Shown here: piece by piece, positions 32,301-45,029 of the stretch
Layout of the letters: every line of letters starts with the position of its first letter
How positions within the stretch are numbered: position 1 is the first letter of the stretch
Origin: Trachythela sp. YZ-2020
Lineage: Eukaryota > Cnidaria > Anthozoa > Malacalcyonacea > Clavulariidae
Length of the DNA: 64,000 nucleotides
Assembly: GCA_016169945.1 (NCBI GenBank)
Contig: JADLSH010000061.1
Span: forward strand, 558,001 to 622,000
Direction: 5' to 3'
Notes under the pieces: model-generated
Seen by the model: the letters and a program-made list of their open reading frames with translations, nothing else
Told to the model about the DNA's origin: nothing
Database searches by the model: none
Made by a program: the position numbers and the translations under genes

Positions 32301-35300
32301 TTGATCCAATCTGGGTCCTTTCTTTGTGTATGATACCGGAACCATGGGACTTTGATGTTTTGGCCTGTTTTGGTCGAGGTTTCATAATAGTAATTCTCTC
32401 GGTCTCGTTCTTGGGATAGTCGGCCACGAGGACGTTTTCGGGGGCGCTTTCGAAAATAATTCCTTCGTATTTGTCCGTTTTGTTGTTCCGATCTCTGTAA
32501 GTTTACTTTGAGAGGTGGAGAGGTCGGGAAGTTATTATCAAGAAGTGGTAAATTGTGGTCGATAATATCTGTCGATTTCTTTGCATTCGAATCCACTTTT
32601 TTATGTTGGTCACCGTGGGAGGTTTTTACAGGCGAAGCATGCTCAGGGTCATAATTAGATAATTCTACGTGGCTAGACAATAGAGAATTGCTTGTTGTAA
32701 GAGAATTGCTGGGGAAGATCTCATTTGGTTTTGGATTCGGAATTTTAATACTAATTAATTCCCTCAGGGAGACATTCTTCGCCTCGGTGGCTTCAGGATT
32801 ACATTCAGGAGAAGCATTGATAACGTTTATTTCATTAACCTCACGAGTTCGCCCTTTAATTATTTTTGCATCTGGATCATGAATAAGGTCATAATTAATT
32901 TGTCCTTCTAGGCTAGGCAAGCACTGAGTATCTCCCATTGCAGGGACACTGCTGGGGAGAAACTCGTTTGGTTTAGAATTGGATATTATGGTATTAATTA
33001 ATTGTCTCAGAGAGTCATTAGTCGCCTCGGTGGTTTTAAATTTACATTCAAGTGAAGCAATGATATCGTTCGTTTCACTAACCTCACAGGTTCGTCCTTG
33101 AATTATAAGGGACAAATCGGCTTCAAGGCGCTCACATTTTTCTCTTTCACTGGAAATCTCGGTTTTCAGCCGGTTCACCTGGTCAGCTCGAGGTTTACTA
33201 GCATTGGTCTTAATATCGTTTTGCATAATTGTAATTTCAAGCTTACTTTCTAGGTCGGCAGCTAGCAGCGAACACTGACAATCACAGTAGGATCTTTGCG
33301 TTGGTTTGTTGTGTAGAGGGTTATTTCTCATTTCCACACATCCGCTAACCAGAGCATCGTTCTTGTCTAAGCGGTTTGAACTCTCGAATCCCATTTCAAC
33401 CACTGAATCCGATTCTACAATATTGCTAAATGTACAATAAGACATAGACATATTGTTTGGATTTTTGCTTTCGTCTAATAAGTAGGTAGATTTCGAACGG
33501 CGGTTATTTTGACTTGCTATAGCATGGGCGGCTTCGATCAACATATCCGAAAAGGCAGGACCTGCTTCACCGTGTAGCATAAGGGAGTTTAGTTTACCAG
33601 GGCACCAAGTAATAGAGATAACCGGGCCATGACATGAAAACTTTTCAGAGCTAAGCTGGCCAGGTGATGTCCAATCACCGCATAATTTGATACCAAATTT
33701 AATAAAATTATTTAAGGAATCAAGACTTCCAAGCCATTTTAATCGTTTACCATCGTAGGATAGATTGAAACATTCTTTATGTTTAAGAATATCAGCAGAA
33801 GTACATTCAATAACACAATTATTGTCGAAACTTATGGAGCTCACTAGCGAACAACCTTCCGCCATTATGTTAAAAAAAAAGAAGAAGTTGTCGAGCTCTA
33901 ACCACAAGTTGCTGTATATATAATAGGGTACTGCCATGTTAAGTTGTGGGTAAATATCAAGATTTTGTTGGCATCTCCCTCGATTAAATAATAATTGATG
34001 GGTTTTGTGGATGGAAAATTATTGGCAGTACGTAGTATATATACATGAACTTGTGGTTAGAGCTGGACAACTGGACTCTGTAGGTCAGTTGGTTAGAGCG
34101 CTGCACCGGAATCGCAGAGCCGCAGATTCGATTCCTGCCAGGGACCTGTAGTTGAATTTTTTGCAGCTATTCCTGGTTAGGTCTAATAAATGTATATAAT
34201 TTACACTCAACAATTTTTCATCTACAAAACCCTTTTTGAGATGCCAACAAAATCTTTATATTTACCCACAACTTAACTTGGCAGTACCCTATTATATAGA
34301 CATGAACTTGTGGTTAGAGCTCGACAACTGGACTCTGTAGCTCAGTTGGTTAGAGCTCTGCACCGGAATCGCTGGGCGCAGATTCGATTCCTGCCAGGGA
34401 CCTATAGTTGCATTTCTTAGCCGCAGTTCCTGGTTAGGTCTAATAAATGTATATCATTTACACTCAATAATTTTCCATCTACAAAACCCTTCAATTATTA
34501 TTCTACTTTTATATACGTTTACTAATTTTGCTGAATAGATCTTATGAGACAACCCCGAGTTTGTGTACTGCAAACTTTTACATATTATATCTTGATTTTA
34601 AACCTGACATTGATCGCCATCATGCCAATGAAATTTCTAATGAAATGTATTGCAGTTGGTGGGAAGTGTTTACGTTCAAAATCACAAAATTAGAGTATAC
34701 ACCTTTCGATAAAAATGAGTTGGTCTTTTCTTTGCATAACATCATGCAAAATATATTTAGTCTCAATACAGAACAAGGCGAGGGGTTGCTGCATGCGTGT
34801 ATTTGTAATCTTACCAAAACATTTTCGGGCTTCAAATCACGGTGAACAATGTTGTTTTTGTGCAAATGATCCAAACCCGACGCAATATCTTTTGCCCATT
34901 CCACCGTCGCCAAGATAGCGTTTTTGTGTGACGCTCCCATTACTCTTGCAGGTGTACGATCTTGGTATTTTTCAATATACATTCGCACACTCTCTGTACA
35001 TAGCTCCATGACAAAGATAAACTTCGTTCCAATAGCTCCTGGCTGCCACACTACTCCATAAAGCTTCACCACATTCCTATGATCAAGTTTTCTGCAAAAG
35101 TAATATTTAATTTGTTCTTAAGAGAAGAAGATCTACGTTTGGTGATAGCCCACCCGTGTGCTGTTTTTACGATTTAATAACAATATTTCTATTTTAAGAA
35201 GGAGTAATTGCATGGCATCAAGCGTACACATGTAATACGCGAAGCAATTTTTGCTGTAACTTGCAATGCTAACAAACAAATGCTTGCGTTACATTAAGGT

Positions 35301-38300
35301 AAAGTAAAAAAATTGCCTTTAGCAATATGTAAAGCCGCAGCTTGTCGGGCGCCTAGGTTTCTTTGCTCCAAATAATCCAGATGTCGGAATAATTTTTGCC
35401 ACATTTTTATCTTAGTTCTTGTCGCCTTCGGTAAAAAGCTTTATAGTAATTCTGACAGTAATATTACATAATTTACTAGAAATACATGCATGCAGAATCC
35501 CCTCGCCCATTTGAACCAAACAATTTGCTCCCCAAAAGTTATTGTAACAAGAAGAACTGAGTCGCCCAATGTAACCATGGTAACACGCAACACTGCATAT
35601 TTTTTATATTTTAATTTGTACAAAATATTGTTATTTTATTTTTAACTATAAAATTATCAATTGCCCAACTAAAATTAAAGCCCTTCTTATAAAGTGGGTA
35701 TGTTATTATATACTCTTTTAGCTTTGATTTACTGTAACATTCAACCTTAGACCTTCACAAAACGTTTCGACGTTTTCATAAAACTTCAACTGCTTTTCGC
35801 GAGCAGTATTTTATACTTCGCACTTGCTTTTGAAATGAAGTTTTTGAGATTTAATATGTTTTTTATTCTTCTATGACGTATTTGAATCAATGCTAAAATA
35901 CACAGAATGCTATACACATTTTTAAATTCACAAACTATACTGCATGCTATAAATCGGCAAAGCAAGCATGTAAAATAGACACTTGCCCGTTTAAAACGCT
36001 CCTTTTTCGGTCTTTCGACTGTTTTTCCTCTTGTTAATTTCTCCTCTAAATAATTTTCATTTATCTTGTTTTGGAGACTTAACATGTAAACTTACTTACA
36101 TAGAGACTTGCTTATAAAATGAGTGCAAAACTATTTTTGAAAAAGTATATAGTATGTAGTATATATAAAAAAGTAAAAAGTATGTAGTATATATTATTAA
36201 GAGTTTCTTATTATTTGTACTTAATTAAAATTTGTAATTAATCCTGTATATTTCAGCTTTTAGCTGCTATTCAGATTAATATTTTTTAAATATTTAAAAT
36301 TTAAAAAATTACAAAAAAAATACTGTATGATATCCAAATATACTGTACGATATCCTTAGATAGCTACTGTATGATATCCTAAGATACTGTAAGATATCCG
36401 AAGATACTCTAAGATATCGTAAGATACTGTTTGATATCCTAAGGTACTGACTATGAATATGACTATGACTAGCTCCAAATCAAGCGAGCTTACTCCAAAT
36501 CGAGGGAGCCTGCCTCCAAATCGAGCGAGTTTAGCTCCATATCGAAGGAAACTACCTCCAAATCGAGCGAGTTTAGCTCCATATCGAAGGAAACTACCTC
36601 CAAATCGAACGACCTTAGCTCCATATCGAAGGAAACTACCTCCAAATCGAGCGAGCTTAGCTCCATGCCGAATGAGCCTACATCCAAAACGAGCGAGTTT
36701 ACCTCCATATCGAGCGAGCCTAGCTCCAAATCGAGGGAAGTTAGCTCCGATTCGCACGTAGTAAATATCTCCGGGCCGAGCTTAGTACATGGAAGATAAA
36801 GATAAGGAAGATAAAAATAGGGAACACAAAGATAAGGAATTGATAAAATAAGGACGGTATATGGCACTCCTCCCTCTAACCCTCTCTCTAACTCTAACTC
36901 TAACCCTAACCCTCTCTCTAAATCTAACCCTAAACATTTCTCTATCTCTAACATTAACCTCCTCTCTAACTCTAACCCTAACCCTCTCTCTAACTCTAAC
37001 TTTAACCCTTACCTTTATCTTCCTTATCTTTATCTGCATTTATTAAACTCGACTCGAAGTTGTATAGTAAGCTCTTCTCATAGATATATACTAGGCTCGT
37101 CTCGGAGTTCTCCTCACATCTTAGATCTCGGCTCAGACTTATCCTTACATTTTAGAGCTCGACTTGGAGCTGTCTTTGCATCTTAGAGCTCGGCTTGGAG
37201 CTATCCTTACATATTAGGGTCCGAGATATATACTAAGCTCGACTCGAAGCTAAGCTCCCTCGATTTGGAGCTAGGCTCGCTCGATATGGAGCTAAGTTCG
37301 CTCGATTTTGAGGTAGGTTCCCTCGATATGGAGCTAAGCTCCCTCAATTTGGAGGTTGCCTCCCCCGATTATGAGGTAAGCTCGTTCGATTTGGAGCTAG
37401 TCATAGTCATATTCTTAGTCAGTATCTTAGGATATCATACAGTATCTTACCATATATTAGAGTATCTTAGGATATTATACAGTATCTTACGATATCTTGG
37501 AGTATCTTAGGATATCATACAGTATCTTAGGATATCATACAGTATCTTAGGATATCGTACGGTATCTTAGGATATCATACAGTATCTTAGGATATCGTAC
37601 GTTATCTTAGGATATCATACAGAATCTTATGATCTTTTATCCGTTAGTATCCATTTTTATTAAATATTATTTTTTATTCAAATTTTAATTTGTTGCTAGA
37701 TAATCTTAATTGCTCTTAGTGACTTACTAATATGACTTACAACCTAACACCCGGGCTCGGGCTCGTAAAAAATAACTTAATTTTTCGTAAAATAGTAAAA
37801 TGAAATTTAAAATTACAAGCTGCCAGTGTTTTGACATTTTATGAGAAAGAGTGTACTAAGAAAGACTATCCTAAGCAAGCTTTGACGCTTTATCATCTTG
37901 ACTTTAAGCGCCGCTGACAACTGCTATTTGCACTTGTGATTTTTTATGTAGATGTTAAAGGCTATCGAACATATGGGTCATAATTTAGAGCTATAAATTT
38001 AATTGGACGTTTACCTTTGATTAAGCTATCCCTATATTTGTGGGCGAATATATTCATTCGCCAATCTACAAACAGGGTTTAAAAAGATGATAAAATATGC
38101 GCGCAGCAATTACATTCAAAGCATTAGAGGTTTCCTAAAACCTTACGATCTAGATATTATTACGTAAGTAGAAATTATTACGAGTATGAGCATGAAACAT
38201 GGCGGCAAGACGTGGTTGTGTATTGCTTGTTGTTTTAATGCTGTTTGACACATTTCTGTTGTATGCTGCCGTTCAACTTGTGATGCAAGGAATTGCAAAG

Positions 38301-41300
38301 CATTTAGATATGTATTTCTTCGAATGGACTTCTTATCAAGACTTTTCGTCACAAAAATGGAGTTAAATTTCCCATCGTGCTTTGGGCCATGTTGTCGTTC
38401 GCCTTGCTGAAGTATCTGAAATGTTTTGCCGTAGAGACGTACATCTTCAACGTGGACCTTGTGTTTTAGATGCTATTAAACCTGTTCCAGTTCTAAAAAC
38501 GTCTGCATGGATTGTCGAAGATAACTTGCATTACAACCCAACGAACATATTGCAAGCAACAGCTAGCGAACAAAGGAAACTATTCCGGTCGGTAAATACC
38601 TACCTAATATGAAAATGTTTTGTGATTGCTCTTCTGAAACAAAAGTGATCAGTTTTTATGACTCGTTCTTTAGAAAAAGGATTTCTGTAGTTTATTGTCT
38701 TTATTGTGATAACCAACCAACCACAAAGCCTGTTCATATACGTACCGACCCATTCCGGTTAAAATTACGCGTCGGGTGTTAAAGACTTAATTATAAAAGT
38801 AAACAAAATGTTGAAAGGAATAATCTTGTTATAGAGTTATTCCTTCTCCAGTTATTGAATCTGATACGGTTAAATAGTGGGAGGTCAATTGGTAAGCCAT
38901 AGCGACGCACCCGCGATTATTGATGAACTTTGAAATCAGCTAGCACTCCTGCAAGGTGCTCCATTTACCGTTCGGAGTGCTCCGAATTCTAAGAACACTT
39001 ATAATGAAATGGAATGGAACACGGTCACATGACTGTTCTGCACTGTTCTGTCTACACCGATTTTCGAGCCACGTGATTTGTGACGTTAATTATTGAATTT
39101 TAATGAGTTTGGAATGCATTTTAACCTGAAATCAGGTGTGTTTGATGTTCCAGAACCAGCGGTACACTCCATTTTAGTCAGGTGATGTCCCAGAACAGTA
39201 TGTGCACTACATTACACACATTTCCGGAACAGTGTTTTGAATTATTCAGAACATTAAATGGAGCACCCCGCAGGAGCACCCCCATTCGGAAGTTGCAGAA
39301 GATGACTGGTAATAGCGAGGTTGACAATGCACATGGGGCTGTTACGTTTTTGGGGACGAGCTTTTTGTTTGCGCCCCCAAAAACAGTCCCATGATACATT
39401 GTCAACCTCGCTTTTACCAGTCCTCTACTACAACTTCGGAATGGAGAATTAGTACAATCGCCTGGACAAAAGCCCCTAACGGCGACTACACGCCGTTGGC
39501 TCGGGGACAACCTACAACCAGGAAAAGACTTGTAAAATGTAAACACTGTTTGGGAACAGTATGTCATTAAATCTGTAGTGGGACTTACTAATATTAACCT
39601 TAGTAGATTATAAATGTTTCATGTTTATATTAAGAATGAATAAATACAGAAGGGACTTCCTCAACAACACAACATTGTGACAACTAGGGGAAATAACACA
39701 AAAATATAATATAAACTATACGTGTAAAGGCTAAAGCTAAACGTTTAAGTGGTAAATCGAAGATTTAATCGCGTAGGGTCGTACCGAGAGAGCAAGCATT
39801 ATTTTCCCAAAACAACAGTCGTAAACAGAAATGATTTAATATGCCAGACACATGCAGATGCACTCCTAGCAGCTCTAGTTCAAAGTTTCACAATATATCA
39901 AGTTACTCCTCCGCCGTAAATATCTTTCAAATCAGTCGACTGGAACTTAGAATGGCCACGGAACTAGACACTGAGAAAGACGAGAACAAACAGGTACACG
40001 CCATTATTTGTATTATGGGGGACGAAGCAGACAATATTCTGTTGTCGTTTAATTGAAGTTCGGAAGAACTAAAAAGCTATCAAACCGTCAAGAATATATT
40101 CAAAAATCATTTTATTGCCAAGCGAAGCGTGATTTACGAACGAGCGAAATTTAATGTGAATTTAGCATCCTAAAAGGACCAATGAATACGTGGTCGTATT
40201 ATAGTAGGTTTGCAAAATCAACAGTTACCAGATAAGTTACAACTTAATTGACCCAAATTTAGCGCTCGACTGAAAAGCTATGAATCAAGTTAAACAGAGC
40301 GAAGAAGTAAAAAAAGAAACAAAGCATAATTCGAAGAAAAGCAACATGTCTTTCACTCTGGTAGCGACCTCAGAAATGACAACAACGCAAAATGTACGCG
40401 TTTTTTAGAAAACCCGCACCCTAGAAAATTGTGTCCAAGAAGCGATTTCAGGTGTAAACAAAGTTTTAGTAAAGGACATTGCGTAAAAGCTTGTCACAGT
40501 CGTGAAAATCGAATTTCCTGCCGAAAAGCATAAGCGAAATTTTCCGCCAAAACACTGAAACAAATAGTTCTGATAAAGAAACGTAATTTGGGGGGAAATT
40601 GGTACCCCAACCCTACTAAACAATTCATGAATTACCAATCAAAAATTAAATAAAGTTGGCATCTCATTCAAAATTGACAGTGGAGCTGACGTCACAGTTA
40701 TACCATATAATGTTCATCAAACAATTCGACAATCCATTCTCTTTAAGCAAACTAGGAACATTTTAATGGGTCCATGCAATCACAAGTTGCTAGTCAAAGG
40801 AAATTCAAAATACAATTACGACATGGCAATTCTGTAATTAAAGAAGAAATATCTGTTGATGATGGGCTAGAACCACTGATCTGAAAATATAGTACCTGGA
40901 TCGAGCTTCTATACCTATGAAAATTGAAGCCAGTTTTGGATTTGGCGGCCATATTGGAGTGACCACCAATGGCCGTCTTAAGTTGAAGCAACTTGAAGGA
41001 AGTATTTTCAATTTGCGCTGTGTTGGGCGATGCAATTATTGAAATTTAATTGGAAATATGTAAAGGAGTTTGTATATTGTTAAAAGTCACCGATTTGGTT
41101 TGATTTCGGCGAAAAAACTGTTCGCGCGTGTATGTTGTTATCAGCCATGAGTGAGCATACTTACGTGAAAATTTTGGAATAAATCGCCGTACTGTGTCTC
41201 TCGGCGTAGTAATCAATGAAATTACAAGAAAGGAGACAGTTTCACATGTGAAAGTAATACTGGGCAAATAGTGATGGTGAAAGATCGGCCTTAAAACGGG

Positions 41301-44300
41301 TTTTTGTGACGATTAAAGTCGACGAACTTTGCGTGTTGTAGCTACAATATGTTGCCTTCCGTAGTAATAGTAAATCAAGAAACGAGACAGGACGTCTTGT
41401 GGAAGTAATATTGCGCGTATAAATAATGAGGAATCACTGATTCAGGCTGAAAACGAATGTGTTAACAGAAACTTTACGCGTAAGTGGCCGTGATGCACTG
41501 TCGCCATATAGGACATATAGAATTGATGCACTGTCGCCATATAGAATTTATAGTGCTTGTAAATAATAGTATACTTAATACTTTCTATGCTCAGTTGCTT
41601 CAAATTTAGTATTATGTTTGTAGTGAAGTCATAAACTATTTTAATTTTTATACTGTATATTTCTTGTAAAAGTATGTTTTAAATTTCTGTGAAAACTTTT
41701 ACTTGTCTGAAACTTCTGTATCTTGTGAAGAATTTTGCAAAAAACTGTATGCAATAAATCAGCATACCATGATAATTGGCCAATGCTATTGTAAAATTTC
41801 TCATTGACAAATGTTTTTATTAATTCAAAGTTATTTTTAATATGTCTTTAAACTAGATTTATACGATTAGGTTCCTAATCTACTTGTCAACTATGGTGTC
41901 AATTCCTTGGCACAGGAAAGAACAGGGGCTAAATATATTAGGCCATCCTTTTAAGGCAAGGTCTGAAATTTGCAGTATCCGGATATCCACAAGATACTAA
42001 AATTTGGTGTTGAATACTAAACTGTGAATGACTTGTATCCTGACAGGAATGAGTAACTCAGTTGGAATGGATACTGAAAAATAATTTAAATTTCAGATTC
42101 TGGAAAGGGAGTCGATTAATTTTTGAACCAAGACTTAATGCTCAAACATAGTAACTGAATATGACAATCCCTGATATATTGGTGTATTTCCCCAATGGAG
42201 CCTGGGGTTCCCAACAGAGCATGTATTCCCCACTAGCACCACCCTTGCTTCCTCTGCACAGATTCAAGCTCAAAATGCATGTTGTAAATAAATTGTTCAC
42301 TTAATTTATAAGGAAACTAAATGCCACGGCATGATGTTTTATATATAGATGGCCTGTAATCAATCTCTTGAGACACAATAGACAAATTTGTAGTTGTACA
42401 TTCTGACAAATTGTCAATCTGACCAGTATAATTTAGTAAATACATAAGTATTTTTTATTTATTGTGCTTCAGCAAACAATGAACTATTTTCTTGGACCTG
42501 TTAAATATACTGTCGTATTTGATACAAGTATGAACAACGTCTCTTCGCCGGGCAACAACAATCAACTATTAATTGTTGTAGCTACAAGCCTACAACACGC
42601 AAAGTTCGTCGACTTTAATCGTCACAAAAACCCGTTTTAAGGCCGATCTTTCACCATCACTATTTGCCCAGTATTACTTTCACATGTGAAACTGTCTCCT
42701 TTCTTGTAATTTCTTTGATTACAACGCCGAGAGACACAGTACGGCGATTTATTCCAAAATTTTCACGTAAATATGCTCACTCATGGCTGATAACAACATA
42801 CACGCGCGAACAGTTTTTTCGCCGAGAAACGCCCGAAATCAAACCAAATCGGCGACTTTTAACAATAAACAAACTCCTTTACATATTTCCAATTAAATTT
42901 CAATAATTCCATCGCCCAACACAGCGCAAATTGAAAATACTTCCTTCAAGTTGCTTCAACTTAAGACGGCCATTGGTGGTCACTCCAATATGGCCGCCAA
43001 ATCCAAAACTGGCTTCAATTTTCATAGGTACATGTATAGAAGCTCGATCCAGGTACTATATTTTCAGATCAGTGGCTAGAACATGCACATCGTCTAAATT
43101 TAATCAATTGAGTGGATTCCTCAAATGGTGTCCAAATGAAAAAATATACAAGAACTCGATGGATTGGGTCAAATGAAAGCTCAAGAATATGATATTATGC
43201 TAAAAGAAAATGCAACACCCTTTGCAATCAACGTACCCAGACAAGTTCCAATACCCCTCCGCCAGAAAACTGAGCAAGTATTACAGTGTATGGAACGAAA
43301 CGGATATCCGAGTAGTAGTAGATGAGCTAACCGAATGGTGCACTCCAGTAGTTGTCACCCCAAAAAGTGACGGCAAAGTTAATCCGACACAACTTAATAA
43401 ATATCTTCCTACAACTATTATTATTATTATTATTATTATTACTATTATTGCGCATTACAAAAATTAAAAGAACAACGTTATATACATATTATAAAAATTA
43501 TTAATTCCTATTTTCCTAAAAACTTGGTCCATAGTCTAAACTTCAAACGAACGCTTTCTTAAATAAAAATGTCCTCAGGGACTTTTTAAATATATCAATG
43601 GAGGCGCTCATTCGCAGCGAACCAGGTAAAGCGTTCCATAACTTGGGTGCTGCGTATACAAAAGCCCTATCGCCCAAATGTAGCATAGGACCGCGCCGAT
43701 GGAGAGTCCAACATCAGGCTGTTGTTAGTCCGCAAGTTATATCGCTTGCTGTTTTTTATTGTTAAGAGCTCTTGTAGATACACAGGCGCCTGGCCGTGAA
43801 GGGCCTTATATGTCAAAAGCAAGACCTTGAACTCAATACGGTATTTCATAGGAAGCCAGTGGAATGCATTCAACAGCGGGGTGATGTGACAGAATTTTGT
43901 TTCTTCTAAGATAAGACGTGCAGCCGCATTTTGAACTCGTTGTAATTTAGCCAGCTGGTAAGCAGGCAGTCGATATAATAGGCTTTTACAGTAAGTAGTC
44001 TAGGCGACAAGATATGAAAGCGTGAATAAGGGTCTCAGTGTCAGCTCTTGACAGGAATTTTCTAATCCGCTTGATGTTGTACAAATAATAAAACGCGGTA
44101 GAAGCAATTTTGGTGGTATGTATATCCATAGATAACGTGCTTTCAAACCATGCCCCAAGATTCCTAATGGGTGACTCAGGAACAATATCAACATCGCCAA
44201 TCTTTATGCTACCAATATCAATCTTGGACAGCTGCTGTTTTGTCCCGATAAGAATAAATTCAGTCTTATCGTCATTCATAAAAAACTTATCTTCTGCTAA

Positions 44301-44995
44301 CCACTGCCTTATATCTACCACACACTGTTCCATGGCAATGGTTGCATCAGATTGTCCTTTGCCCTCCTTTGGACTGAATGAAACATAGAGTTGTGAATCA
44401 TCAGCATAAGGATGAGCTGTTGGCAAATGCATCTCTATGATATCGAACAACTTGCTGACGTATATAGAGAACAAAAGTGGGCCCAAGCAAGAATTCTGAG
44501 GAACTCCACAGTCCAGATCGTATTTGTCTGACAAGGCACCATTGATGGACACACGTTGGGATCGTCCTGAGAAGTACGAACAGAACCAGTCGCGCACAAC
44601 ACCAGATACCTCAAGTTTCGTTTGTAGCCTCTGGAGCATGATCGAATGATCCACAGTGTCGAACGCTGCACTGAGATCCAAAAGGACCAACAACGTCACA
44701 TGTTGTTTGTTCATATTGAGAAAAAGACAAAGTTTGTTCATATTGAGACCGATACAACATTCGCTAAACTCGCCAGATAAAAGTTGTTCTCACGATTATA
44801 GATGCTAATTCAGGATTTTGGCAGATAAAGCTTCAGAAAGATCGCGACCACTGACCACATTCATAACACCCTGGGGACAATATTGTTTAAATGTCCTTCC
44901 TTTCGGAATTAGTTCTGGATATGAAAAATTTTAAAAGTGTATGAGTAAAATTCTAGAAGGTCTGCACGGTGTAGAATGTAATATTGATAGACAAC

Positions 44996-45029
<34 letters not shown>

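Larger units (their letters stand above)
29294..33893 (-). mobile_element. Near full-length CR1/L2-type LINE, 4.6 kb, inserted in a tRNA-like repeat
   Basis: A complete order of parts is present on the minus strand: short 5' UTR with a T-run, ORF1 (33865-32261), an endonuclease/RT ORF2 overlapping ORF1 (from about 32345 to 29459), and a 3' UTR ending AATAAACATCAATCAATCAA. Both ends abut the two halves of a tRNA-like repeat: GAGCTCGACAACT precedes the LINE start and CTGGACTCTG follows its end. A 4-bp AACT is shared at both sides, a possible short target duplication. ORF2 has two frameshifts, so the copy is nearly intact but dead. Confidence 0.8.

Noticed and set aside
34076..34146. A functional tRNA gene (also 29215-29290, 34322-34390, 49836-49905, 50168-50240)
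   Set aside because: Box A and B are good, but acceptor strands do not pair and the anticodon loop lacks the normal U33; the copies are parts of dispersed repeats.
36878..37012. A chromosome end
   Set aside because: CCCTAA units are few, degenerate and lie between mirrored repeats with sequence on both sides.
36453..37046. Open frames with PNRASLAPYRRKLP or LTLTLT repeats
   Set aside because: Translations of satellite units and the telomere-like core.
41046..42906. Two small genes with the same peptide on opposite strands
   Set aside because: They are the two arms of one foldback element.
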